Assembly (NCBI GenBank): GCA_937874315.1
Contig: CALNAE010000240.1
Coordinates: 1 to 41,265, forward strand
Direction of reading: 5' to 3'
Source of the DNA: an uncultured Bifidobacterium sp.
Lineage (GTDB): Bacteria; Actinomycetota; Actinomycetes; Actinomycetales; Bifidobacteriaceae
DNA: 41,265 nt
A program made the translations under genes and the position numbers. The notes beneath the pieces are model-generated. The model had not been told where the DNA came from and ran no database searches. It saw only the letters and a list, made by a program, of their open reading frames with translations. Positions 27,648 to 35,155 of the stretch are shown one piece after another (position 1 is the first letter of the stretch; every line of letters starts with the position of its first letter).

Positions 27648-28823
27648 TCAGCGGTCCGCGGCGAGTCGAGACTCCAGTGGCGTCTCGGCCTCGTCGCTTG
27701 GCAGCGGCTCGGGATTGTTGATGATCGCCGATGTCTGCGTGTGCATCAGCTGGGTCTGAATACGGTCCGCCTCGATGGCGGCGATCTGGCGTGAGAACAC
27801 GATGAACCAGCCGAGGAACAACAGACCGGCCATCGCTTCGACATTCGTAAGGGTGTTGCCGCCGAGTAGCCAGATAACGCCGGCGGCGCCCGAAATCACG
27901 ATGGCCAGGTCGGAGGCCACGTAGATGACCTTCGACAGCTGCGGGACCAGCAGGGGCAGACCAATCATCAGCATGGTCATGATGCCGGGCAATCCACGGG
28001 CGAAGACGTTATGCACGATGGGATGCGGCGTGTATCGAAACACACCGATGCCGACGAAGGCGATTCCTGAGAGGGTGAGGAGTCCGGAGAGCACGCCCAT
28101 ACGGATCTTGAAATGCGGCGCGGCACCGCCGCCCTCACCGGACTGCCTGTCGCCGTCCCATAGCAGACGCATGCGCTGGGCGGTGATGAGCTCCGAGACG
28201 GCGAAGTAGCTCACGATGATGATGCAGATGCCCGCCAAAATCAGCGTCCAGTTGAACATGGACGCGGCGAACGTGGTGCGGTCGCCCAGTTGGGAGAAGT
28301 TGTTGTTGTACCAGTATGGGTCGTCGCTGGTCATGCCGGCGGTGCTCACGCCTGCGATCACGAAGAAGGGCAGCAGCGAGGCGATGGTCTTGGCGTTCAT
28401 CAGCGAGGCCTGCACATAGGTGATATATCCGGCGACTCCGGCGAATACGGCGCATAAGGCCGGCATGTAGTCGAAGAAGGCACGTCCCATCACGTCGTTG
28501 ATGACGCCGAGAGCCATGAAGGACGTCAGGAACAGCGTCGATCCGTACACGATGGACAGGGCCAGAATCTCCACGATGCGGCGGATGGGGGTGAGCCAGC
28601 CGTGTTCAAGCGTGAGCGAGCGGGACTTTGACGCATAGCCGATGACGAAGGAGATCACTCCACTGAACGCCACGATGGCTGCGAAAACCATGAACAGACG
28701 TCGGCTGACCAGCCAGATGACCGGAGCCATATGCTCGTAGATCGTGAGCGAGAAGGCGCCGAAAATCGAACAGAACAGGAACGAGACCAATCCCGCCGCT
28801 TCCGCATGCTGATGACGTCTCAT
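27648..28823 (-). CDS. Multi-pass membrane protein, possibly DUF998-like
   Basis: A 391-residue protein with about ten hydrophobic segments and a short charged C-terminal tail. AAGGGAG precedes ATG 28821-28823. The central stretch DPYWYNNNFSQLGDRTTFAA followed by SMFNWTLILAGI resembles DUF998 membrane proteins; this is a pattern match by eye. It might be a transporter or an envelope protein; no catalytic or ATP-binding motif is seen. It converges with glgX and is divergent from tRNA-Pro. Confidence 0.7.
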   Translation of the reverse strand: MRRHQHAEAAGLVSFLFCSIFGAFSLTIYEHMAPVIWLVSRRLFMVFAAIVAFSGVISFVIGYASKSRSLTLEHGWLTPIRRIVEILALSIVYGSTLFLTSFMALGVINDVMGRAFFDYMPALCAVFAGVAGYITYVQASLMNAKTIASLLPFFVIAGVSTAGMTSDDPYWYNNNFSQLGDRTTFAASMFNWTLILAGICIIIVSYFAVSELITAQRMRLLWDGDRQSGEGGGAAPHFKIRMGVLSGLLTLSGIAFVGIGVFRYTPHPIVHNVFARGLPGIMTMLMIGLPLLVPQLSKVIYVASDLAIVISGAAGVIWLLGGNTLTNVEAMAGLLFLGWFIVFSRQIAAIEADRIQTQLMHTQTSAIINNPEPLPSDEAETPLESRLAADR

Positions 28824-29022
28824 CCGGCTCCCTTCTCAACGTCTGCCATTCTATCCGCAACCCCTCCACAGCGTGTTGCCATTCTCGAGGTGGCCATTCA
28901 CTTGGTCGTTCTCACCGGCGCGGTGTGTCGACATGGATTGCCGACGATGTCCGCCATCCGTGAGTGTCGCGGTCCGGCTCGTCCAGTCGTGCGTTACAAT
29001 AGGTGCTTGTGCTTCGGCACAT

Positions 29023-29096
29023 CGGGGTGTAGCGCAGTTTGGTAGCGCGCCTGCTTTGGGAGCAGGATGTCGCAGGTTCAAATCCTGTCACCCCGA
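29023..29096 (+). tRNA. tRNA-Pro (anticodon TGG)
   Basis: A 74-base cloverleaf. The acceptor stem is CGGGGTG/CACCCCG with discriminator A. The anticodon stem CCTGC/GCAGG encloses TTTGGGA (anticodon TGG). The T arm is GCAGG-TTCAAAT-CCTGT with one wobble. CCA is not encoded. A hairpin terminator follows. Confidence 0.95.
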
Positions 29097-29102
29097 CGGT
29101 CT

Positions 29103-29136
29103 AACCCTTGGAACCATTGAGATTCCGAGGGTTTTC
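29103..29136 (+). terminator. tRNA-Pro terminator
   Basis: An 11-base-pair stem with one G-U pair (29103-29113 with 29123-29133), a 9-base loop and a trailing TTTT, directly after the tRNA. Confidence 0.85.
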
Positions 29137-29277
29137 ATTTCCACGGATTTCCTGTTCCGGGCACGATGAGGCACGATGGCCGCAGACTTCCAATGGTCGT
29201 GACGGCAGAGACACTCTGATGGATGTGGGTTATAGGAACGTGCTCGTTGGTTTAGATACTGGTGATAGTCGGAGTCG

Positions 29278-29890
29278 TCATACGTGGAGAGCTTTCTCAA
29301 TGCGGATGTCCGGGATGATCCAGAGCAGCGCCATGGCTATGTAGAGCGCGTAGGAGAGTGCGGTCAGCCACAGGGAGACGGCTGTTGCAACCGCTTAGGA
29401 GATGATAGACGCCTTGCCCTTGACATCCTTGCCAATGGACCTGGTCAACGAGGAGTCTTTGCCGCTGCCGCGCACGATTATACGTTGCAGCAGCATGTAG
29501 GCGATGGCGCACATCAGCAGCACGATCCCATAGATGCATGTCGGTGCGCTGACGAGGGGGTGCTCCCCGGTCCAGGCGGTGGTTGCCGGAATCAGCGAGA
29601 GCCAGAACAGCAGGTGCAGGTTGGCCCACAGAATCGGTCCGCTCACCGTGGTCACTGCGTTGACGAGGTGATGGTGGTTGGTCCAATAGATGCCGACGTA
29701 GATGAAGCTGAGCACGTAACCGAGCAGCAATGGCAGGTCCTCGCGCAGATCGGCGAAGTTGGATCCTCGCGGCACCTTGAGTTCCAGGACCATGATGGTT
29801 GATGATGATGGCGAGCGCGCCGTCGCATACGCCTATGAATATGCGCCCGATCGAGGTGCGTGCAATGGTTTTCACAACCGCTGCCCGCAC
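29278..29890 (-). pseudogene. Decayed TMEM175/DUF1211-type channel gene
   Basis: The middle frame (29395-29793) encodes the family core (MVLELKVPRGSNFADLRE, YVLSFIYVGIYWTNHHHL, GPILWANLHLLFWLSLIP). It stops at TAA 29395-29397, but the same frame continues beyond it with a plausible last helix ending IAMALLWIIPDIRIEKA, to TGA at 29278. The expected N-terminal part (DGALAIII, which should run into TIMVLELKVP) lies in another frame: one extra A near 29802-29805 breaks it. The region before that has lost the FSD motif. A frameshift and an in-frame stop together indicate a pseudogene. Intact relatives of about 200 residues form potassium-selective channels. Confidence 0.8.
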
Positions 29891-30057
29891 CTATCCCTAC
29901 CGGAAATCCTGTCGAATTGCAACGCGCGCTTCCCGACTGTCGCAGCTTTCCGATTTGCCCTGATCTTGTGATACGAATGATCGTGCGGCGATTCCGGATT
30001 GTTATGGAGTTTGGCAACACCTGAACCAAGTGCCGCATTATGAATAAGGGGAATGGC

Positions 30058-30501
30058 ATGCGTCAACAGATCGTCATCCGCGGGGCCGCCGTATCCGACG
30101 CCGCTCGAATCCAGCGCTTGAATCGTGACGCGCTGGGGTATGACTACCCGGTCGATAAGACTGCCCTGCGGCTGGCGGAATTGATTGAGAATCCGGATTG
30201 CCGCGTGTTCGTCGCGCTCGCCGACGACCTTGTGGTGGGCTATGTGCAGGCGAATGGATATCGTGCCACGTACGGCGACCCCGCCGTTAACGTGATGGGG
30301 CTTGCCGTCGACGAATCGGTGCGCGGCGAAGGCGTCGGCCGCGCCCTGATGGAATACGTCGAAGCGTGGGGGAGGGACGGTCATGCCGATGAGGTTCGTC
30401 TTAATTCGGGGGCGCAGCGTGTTGGCGCCCACGAATTCTACCGGTCGATCGGGTATGCGCTGAATAAGATGCAGGCGCGATTCGGCAAGCCGTTGCGCTG
30501 A
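30058..30501 (+). CDS. GNAT family N-acetyltransferase
   Basis: A 147-residue acetyltransferase. Start at ATG 30058, with AAGGGG about 7 bases upstream; ATG 30040 is less likely. The acetyl-CoA loop is VNVMGLAVDESVRGEGVGRALM (R/Q-x-x-G-x-G/A type). The C-terminal motif is AHEFYRSIGYAL. It transfers an acetyl group to an unknown amine. It stands alone on the plus strand between the pseudogene and the convergent SRAP gene. Confidence 0.9.
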   Translation: MRQQIVIRGAAVSDAARIQRLNRDALGYDYPVDKTALRLAELIENPDCRVFVALADDLVVGYVQANGYRATYGDPAVNVMGLAVDESVRGEGVGRALMEYVEAWGRDGHADEVRLNSGAQRVGAHEFYRSIGYALNKMQARFGKPLR

Positions 30502-30555
30502 GGGTTCTTCGGGGCCTGATTGTGCTCGGGTATAGCATTGCGATGGCGCGAGGAT

Positions 30556-31272
30556 TTAAAACAAAGTGACGTCTCCGTCTTCCGTGCCGCCGGCGGTGAT
30601 GCCGTGGTGCCGGGCGGTGGCCTGTGGTGATGGGGCGAAGGTCTCGATGAGCCGCGGACCGTCGCCTCTGATCGGGCGGACCTCGTGTTGGCGCAGATGT
30701 TCGGACAGAACGGCGGAACGTTGCGTTATCTCGGGGATGATATCGTCTCCCGAGGTCTCTGGCGCGATCCAATCCGCCGCCATGCCGTGGTCGACCAGAA
30801 CCGGCATGCGACCATGGACCTGCGCGGGCGCGCCGAGGGCGTCACGGGTGAGGATCGTACAGGTGAGGCGGCCGTGCCACCATGAATACAACCCGGCGAC
30901 GAGAAGCGGATCACGGCGTTTTGGGAAGAAATACCACGGATGGCCGTCGGCGGACGTCTCGTAATAGCCGGTCATGGGAATCAGCGCGCGTGCGGCTCGG
31001 GCGCTCTGCTCCCAGGTCCGTTTGCCCAGGATCGTTTCGATGCGCGCGTTGAATGTGGGATAGCCCAGTTTGTCCGTACTCGACCACGCGGGGATCAGCG
31101 ACCACTGCGCGGGTGCGAGATGGCGGACGCCATGTGCATCCTGTGCGACGAGCGCGATGGATTGGGTCGGTCTGAAGTTCCAGGATGGTTGGGGCAGTCC
31201 AGGGGAGACCTGTGCCTCAAATTCCAGACCCAACGTGCCCCAATCGAGATCGGCTGCGAATCGTCCACACAT
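30556..31272 (-). CDS. SRAP domain protein (HMCES/YedK family)
   Basis: Start at ATG 31270-31272 because the family needs Cys directly after the initiator Met: MCGRF. The 238-residue protein has Cys2, Asn75 and Arg77 (NARIET), Glu105 (GYYET) and the late His (HGRMPVLV, His153), which are the active-site residues of YedK. The protein forms a thiazolidine crosslink with abasic sites in single-stranded DNA to protect them. No LexA box was seen just upstream. It adds to the repair theme in this window. Confidence 0.93.
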   Translation of the reverse strand: MCGRFAADLDWGTLGLEFEAQVSPGLPQPSWNFRPTQSIALVAQDAHGVRHLAPAQWSLIPAWSSTDKLGYPTFNARIETILGKRTWEQSARAARALIPMTGYYETSADGHPWYFFPKRRDPLLVAGLYSWWHGRLTCTILTRDALGAPAQVHGRMPVLVDHGMAADWIAPETSGDDIIPEITQRSAVLSEHLRQHEVRPIRGDGPRLIETFAPSPQATARHHGITAGGTEDGDVTLF

Positions 31273-31450
31273 GGTTGCCATCGTAGTGCTCGGTCGAGAT
31301 TGCATTCGAACGCCGACTCACGCCGGGCGTGGGTCTGGACGCTCGTGGGTCCTGTGATGCCGAGAGGCTGTGGACATGGACAATTCAGCGGTATGCGATG
31401 GGATATTGTGACTGGTAACGACATGTTGAATGCTCAATATATCGGCGTCG

Positions 31451-31491
31451 CGAGGACGTCACGAGGACGTCACGAGGACGTCACGAGGACG
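31451..31491. repeat. 11-base tandem repeat
   Basis: Three perfect copies of cgaggacgtca (31451-31461, 31462-31472, 31473-31483) and a partial fourth lie upstream of the DJ-1/PfpI gene. The unit contains the palindrome gacgtc. Confidence 0.9.
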
Positions 31492-31500
31492 ACGCGAGAA

Positions 31501-31520
31501 CCTAACACGACCTAACACGA
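31501..31520. repeat. 10-base tandem repeat
   Basis: cctaacacga occurs twice in a row (31501-31510, 31511-31520), immediately before the ribosome binding site of the DJ-1/PfpI gene and just after the 11-base array. Confidence 0.9.
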
Positions 31521-31529
31521 GGAGAAGCC

Positions 31530-32087
31530 ATGAGTAAGTCAATCACCGATGCGAACGTGCTGATCATCACGCAGAACTGGGGAATCGAGGAAACCGAGCT
31601 CACCCGTCCGTTGCGCGATCTGCGGGCGGCGGGTGCGCACGTCACGTTGGCCGCGGAGACGCGCGAACCCGTCGAGACGTTGGAACATGACCGATTCGAA
31701 GGAGAAACGATCGAACCCGACACCACGTACGACCAGGTGAACGCCGCCGATTATGACATGCTCGTCATCCCGGGCGGCACGACGAACGTGGACAGGCTGC
31801 GTGTGGCACCCGAACCGATTGCGTTGGCGAAGAGTTTCGTCGCCGCAGGAAAGCCGGTGGCCGCCATCTGCCATGGTGCATGGCTGCTGGTCAACGCGGG
31901 TGTGCTTCCCGGCAAGACGTTGACGAGCACCAGATACATCAAGCGCGATGTCGAAAACGCCGGCGGCGTGCAGGTCGATGAGCCCGTGCAGGTCGATGAC
32001 GCGAACGGTTGGAGACTCATCACCTCACGCAAGCCAGCGGATCTGGACGCCTTCGTCGACGCGATCAAGGAGACATTGGGCGAGTAA
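31530..32087 (+). CDS. DJ-1/PfpI family (type 1 glutamine amidotransferase-like) protein
   Basis: A 185-residue protein with a class I glutamine amidotransferase fold. The nucleophile elbow is AAICHGAWLL (Cys114, His115), and an early Glu (Glu20 or Glu21, GIEETEL) completes the PfpI-type site. Family members are described as intracellular proteases, chaperones or deglycases in stress; the role here is open. GAGGAGAAG sits before ATG 31530. The MazG-like gene follows after 10 bases, so they are likely co-transcribed. Two short tandem repeats precede it. Confidence 0.9.
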   Translation: MSKSITDANVLIITQNWGIEETELTRPLRDLRAAGAHVTLAAETREPVETLEHDRFEGETIEPDTTYDQVNAADYDMLVIPGGTTNVDRLRVAPEPIALAKSFVAAGKPVAAICHGAWLLVNAGVLPGKTLTSTRYIKRDVENAGGVQVDEPVQVDDANGWRLITSRKPADLDAFVDAIKETLGE

Positions 32088-32097
32088 GGTTGAACGC

Positions 32098-32472
32098 ATG
32101 ATCAGCGAACGAACCATTGCGGCCATACGACAATTTCACGAACAGCGCGACTGGGAGGCTTATCACACGCCGGAGAACCTCGCGAAATCCATCTGTATCG
32201 AAGCGGCTGAGTTGTTGGAGTGCTATCAATGGGGAGCGCAGAATCCGATGGGAGGCCCAGAGCATGTCAAGGATGAGCTTGCCGATGTGCTGACCTACTG
32301 CATCACCATGGCCGACCGGCTGGGTTGCGATATGGACGAGATCATCATGGCGAAATTGGAGAAAACCGAGCGCAAATATCCGGTCGCCGAAGTCCGGGGT
32401 GACTTCAAAGCCTATGCGAGGCGGCACGAGGAAGGCCATGAGGGGCCGAAACTCGATGAAATATCTGCGTAA
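32098..32472 (+). CDS. MazG-like nucleotide pyrophosphohydrolase
   Basis: A 124-residue all-alpha NTP pyrophosphatase of the MazG/dCTPP (RS21-C6) type. The Mg-binding EExxE/ExxD pattern is present: IEAAELLECYQW (Glu35, Glu38) and DELADVLTYC (Glu60, Asp63). Such enzymes hydrolyse non-canonical nucleoside triphosphates to monophosphates, cleansing the pool. AAGG precedes ATG 32098. It lies 10 bases after the DJ-1/PfpI gene. Confidence 0.9.
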   Translation: MISERTIAAIRQFHEQRDWEAYHTPENLAKSICIEAAELLECYQWGAQNPMGGPEHVKDELADVLTYCITMADRLGCDMDEIIMAKLEKTERKYPVAEVRGDFKAYARRHEEGHEGPKLDEISA

Positions 32473-32549
32473 GAACGGGTAAAACTGACTGGGTTGTTAT
32501 CGCCAGAGACCGTTGGGAATATCGAAATAGCATACGAAGAAGCCATCAC

Positions 32550-33008
32550 TTAGAACAGTGTGGGGGATCGATACTTCGGGGGTTTCGTCCGCAGCTGACG
32601 CTCGATCCAAGCCAGCACGAGATCTGCGAGTTGGTCAATTTCCTGATCGCTCAGCGCACGGCCTTTGGCGATGCCATGCCATTTCTCGATGCAGCCGCGG
32701 CAACACGTGGCCGTCGCATGCTGCGCGGTGAACACCGGATGCCCGCGCCACGGCGTTTGCCTGCCATCGTTGTCCGGTTGCGCATCACCGACCCGCTTAC
32801 GTAGCATTTCATGCGCATGCCGAGCGAGCGTTTCGGTGCCTTTTGCCTGTGCGTATTGCACGTCGTGGGCGCTTAAGCGGAATTTTGATCGGAACGCCGA
32901 ACGTGACAATCGTTCCAAGGTTCGCTCGATCCACTCGCGCTCACTCTGCCCGTCCGTCGTGGCTGTTGTTTCTGGCGTTCCGGTTGTTTCTGGCGTTCCT
33001 ATCGACAT
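32550..33008 (-). CDS. DUF4186 family protein
   Basis: A 152-residue protein of unknown function. After a Thr/Glu-rich start of about 25 residues, the DUF4186 core follows: LERLSRSAFRSKFRLSAHD, then RGHPVFTAQHATATCCRGCIEKWHGI in two overlapping parts, then LSDQEIDQLADLVLAWIE. The conserved HATATCCRGC segment, with its His and three Cys, suggests a metal site or a redox role; that is inference. GGAAAG precedes the ATG (33006-33008). It lies 49 bases downstream of lysE on the same strand. Confidence 0.85.
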   Translation of the reverse strand: MSIGTPETTGTPETTATTDGQSEREWIERTLERLSRSAFRSKFRLSAHDVQYAQAKGTETLARHAHEMLRKRVGDAQPDNDGRQTPWRGHPVFTAQHATATCCRGCIEKWHGIAKGRALSDQEIDQLADLVLAWIERQLRTKPPKYRSPTLF

Positions 33009-33057
33009 GCGTATCGCTTTCCGTCGGGCTCGTGCGACGGCCCGCCTGTGAATCGTA

Positions 33058-33807
33058 CTATCGCAATATCATATGGCCGGCCAAGAGCACCATTGTCACG
33101 CCGATAAGCGAATCCAGGATCACCCAAGCGAGGTCGCTGCGGAACAGACGAGACATCTTCGTCGACATGAGGCCCAGGAGTATGAACCATACGAAGCTGC
33201 ACATCATCGCGCCGGCGGCAAACGACCATTTCAGATGCGAGCCATACGTGGCGGCGATGCCGCCCAGGAGCACGATGGTGTCGAGGTACACGCCCGGGTT
33301 GAGGAAGGTGAAGCCCAGACATTGCATGATGGTGGATTTCAGCGATTGGCGCTCGCGTACCATGTTCGTCGGTTGGCCGAGCGGTGCGCCCGACGTCTCG
33401 AGCCGCGTGGATGTCGCCGAGTTAGGCCGGTCCGCGGATGATATGAATGCTCGGGATACCGTCGCCGTCCCCGTTGCGTCGGCGACGCTCGAGACGACAT
33501 GCATCGAGCGCACCCGACGCCACACCCGGGCGAATGCCATGATGCCGTACGAGCCAAGCACGCCGGCTCCCAGCCAGGTCAGGACGGTTAGGAGACCCGC
33601 ATTGGTGGCGATGATCTGTCCCATGCCTTGTGTGCCCACACTGATCAACGTCATGTCGGCTGCGATGCAGATGACGATGATCGGAAGGATGTGAGAGCGG
33701 GCGATGCCCTGACGGATGATGAACGCGTTCTGCGCGCCGACGGCGACGATGATGCCGGCTTGGGTGGTGAATCCTGAAACGATAACGGGCAGCAGAGCGA
33801 AGTTCAT
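33058..33807 (-). CDS. LysE/ArgO family amino acid exporter
   Basis: A 249-residue inner-membrane protein with about six hydrophobic segments. Family marks are the N-terminal GIIVAVGAQNAFIIRQGI and FTFLNPGVYLDTIVLLGG. A hydrophilic loop of about 60 residues (about 100-160), rich in Ser, Thr and Arg, is longer than usual. LysE/ArgO exports basic amino acids such as lysine, arginine or canavanine. It is divergent from a LysR-type gene of the matching ArgP/LysG family, which is the classic arrangement, so control by intracellular basic amino acid is expected. Confidence 0.9.
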   Translation of the reverse strand: MNFALLPVIVSGFTTQAGIIVAVGAQNAFIIRQGIARSHILPIIVICIAADMTLISVGTQGMGQIIATNAGLLTVLTWLGAGVLGSYGIMAFARVWRRVRSMHVVSSVADATGTATVSRAFISSADRPNSATSTRLETSGAPLGQPTNMVRERQSLKSTIMQCLGFTFLNPGVYLDTIVLLGGIAATYGSHLKWSFAAGAMMCSFVWFILLGLMSTKMSRLFRSDLAWVILDSLIGVTMVLLAGHMILR

Positions 33808-33837
33808 GATGCCGAGCGTAATGCCGGCTATGATACA

Positions 33838-33868
33838 AGTAAAACTAAAGTTACTAATAAACTATTAG
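33838..33868. promoter_or_regulatory. Probable LysG/ArgP-type operator between lysE and its regulator
   Basis: An AT-rich island in the divergent promoter region holds two inverted repeats: agtaa...ttact (33838-33842/33851-33855) and ctaata-aac-tattag (33854-33859/33863-33868). LysR-type regulators bind such T-N11-A dyads near divergent starts. Confidence 0.6.
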
Positions 33869-33878
33869 AAAGGCTTAT

Positions 33879-34853
33879 ATGAGAGACGGGCTGGATGCCA
33901 CTTCGGCAACACGTAATGCCGCCAAAGACGTCGCCAAGGTGGGTGCGGCATCGCTGATGACCACGATCCGTTCGATTCCGGTCGAACAGCTGGTCGCGTT
34001 GCAGCAGATCGTTGAGACGGGCAGTTTCGACGCCGCCGCCGACGAGCTGCGCATATCGCAGTCCGCCATCAGCCAGCGTATCAAGACATTGGAATCGCAG
34101 ATTGGTCATATCGTCGTGCAACGCGGCAAGCCCGCACAGGCGACCCAAACCGGACAACTATTGCTGCGCCTAGCTCGGCAGGTCGCATTGGCGCAGGAGG
34201 AGACGGCTCGGTTGATCGGTGACGAGACGAACGGCAACGCGGTGAGCATCCGCATCGTCGTCAACGCCGACAGTCTGGAAAGCTGGGTGCTGCCTGCGTT
34301 GGCGCCCGTTGCGCGTCAGGCCATTGCGTTGGATATCCGGCGGCAGGATGAGCATGTTTCGACAGGTCTGCTGCGCAACGGCGAGGTGATGGCCGCCATC
34401 ACCGCCGACGATCAGCCTGTGCGAGGCTGTTCCATCACCCCGTTGGGTGCGATGACGTACCATGCCGTCTGCACCCCTCACTTTCGCGCACAGTGGTTTG
34501 CCGGCGGTATGACTAGGACGGCGTTGGAACGGGCGCCGCTGGTGCAGTTCGATCGGGACGACCGGTTGCAGTACCAGTTCGTCAGGCGTATCACCCGGGC
34601 CAAGATTCATCCGCCGACTCATTATGTGCCCACCTCTATCGGATTCGATGATGCGATCGCGCTGGGATTCGGCTGGGGGCTGATTCCCGATTCGCATGCG
34701 AGGCGCTACCGGAAGGGCGCACTCGTACGGTTGTCGGATGAACCGGTGCTGATGCCGTTGTATTGGCAGCAATGGAAGCTGTCCTCGCCATCGCTCGACG
34801 CCGTGGCCAAGGCGATCATCGATGCGAGTCGCACCGCCCTGGTGACGTCGTAG
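33879..34853 (+). CDS. LysR family regulator, ArgP/LysG type
   Basis: A 324-residue regulator. The winged-helix motif is LVALQQIVETGSFDAAADELRISQSAISQRIKTLE (about residues 39-73, given here as a family match), followed by a coiled linker and a periplasmic-binding-like effector domain. ArgP/LysG members switch on lysE when lysine or arginine is high. AAAGG lies before ATG 33879. An N-terminal extension of about 27 residues precedes the usual start, and ATG 33957 is an alternative start. It is divergent from lysE with a 71-base gap. Confidence 0.9.
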   Translation: MRDGLDATSATRNAAKDVAKVGAASLMTTIRSIPVEQLVALQQIVETGSFDAAADELRISQSAISQRIKTLESQIGHIVVQRGKPAQATQTGQLLLRLARQVALAQEETARLIGDETNGNAVSIRIVVNADSLESWVLPALAPVARQAIALDIRRQDEHVSTGLLRNGEVMAAITADDQPVRGCSITPLGAMTYHAVCTPHFRAQWFAGGMTRTALERAPLVQFDRDDRLQYQFVRRITRAKIHPPTHYVPTSIGFDDAIALGFGWGLIPDSHARRYRKGALVRLSDEPVLMPLYWQQWKLSSPSLDAVAKAIIDASRTALVTS

Positions 34854-34861
34854 TCACGATT

Positions 34862-34919
34862 ACCGTAGGTTCACCATGTGACACCGCGATTACGCATCGC
34901 CGCTCGATGGTGCTACGGT
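34862..34919 (+). repeat. Bipartite inverted repeat after the LysR-type gene
   Basis: accgtag (34862-34868) and caccat (34872-34877) pair in order with ctacggt (34913-34919) and atggtg (34907-34912), giving 13 pairs with a 3-base bulge. The right arm overlaps TACGGT, a candidate -10 box for the leader transcript. It may be a terminator for the upstream gene, an operator, or both. Confidence 0.5.
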
Positions 34920-34949
34920 GACCCACAACACCACACGAAAGGAACACAC

Positions 34950-35036
34950 ATGACCGGAGGAACCGCGCAGTCGATGCCCGCTTCCGTCATGTCTTGTTCC
35001 ACTCTCGTCCTGTGGGTCCTGCTGATTACTCAGTAG
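34950..35036 (+). CDS. Leader peptide rich in branched-chain residues (28 aa)
   Basis: A short open frame with a textbook ribosome binding site (GAAAGGA, 6 bases before ATG 34950). The 28-residue product has seven Leu/Val/Ile residues within its last ten (STLVLWVLLITQ at the C-terminus), so its synthesis would depend on charged branched-chain tRNAs. Its stop codon (35034-35036) overlaps the first arm of a series of alternative hairpins ending in an intrinsic terminator before the MFS gene. That layout matches amino acid attenuators such as those of ilv and leu operons. It is too small for most gene callers. Confidence 0.75.
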   Translation: MTGGTAQSMPASVMSCSTLVLWVLLITQ

Positions 35037-35119
35037 GACTCTTTTTCGTCGAGTCCTCACGAACGGGGACTCGATCCGGTTGATACCACCTCATTCGTGA
35101 AAGCGAATGGGGTGTTTGT
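35035..35119 (+). promoter_or_regulatory. Predicted transcription attenuator with alternative hairpins
   Basis: Arms in order: A aggactc (35035-35041), B gagtcct (35051-35057), C ggggactcg (35065-35073), D cacctcattcg (35087-35097), E cgaatggggtg (35104-35114). A pairs with B; B pairs with C (10 pairs, 35049-35058/35065-35074); D pairs with E, followed by TTTGTGTTT. The string cgaacgggg (35060-35068) mimics E (cgaatgggg) and can pair with D instead, forming an antiterminator. A stalled ribosome would free A to hold B and so favour readthrough. Confidence 0.7.
35087..35119 (+). terminator. Terminator arm of the attenuator
   Basis: An 11-pair stem with one G-U (35087-35097 with 35104-35114) and loop tgaaag, followed by a T-rich tail. 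It lies between the leader peptide and the MFS start, 37 bases before the ATG. Confidence 0.8.
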
Positions 35120-35155
35120 GTTTGATGGTGCGACCGGAGAATAGGAGTGAGAGGT

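Noticed and set aside
29023..29300. An integrated element at tRNA-Pro
   Set aside because: There is no integrase, no repeated tRNA 3' end within the window, and the adjacent sequence is a terminator followed by a chromosomal-type pseudogene.
31451..31520. A CRISPR-like array
   Set aside because: Units are 10-11 bases and contiguous without spacers, and no cas gene is present.
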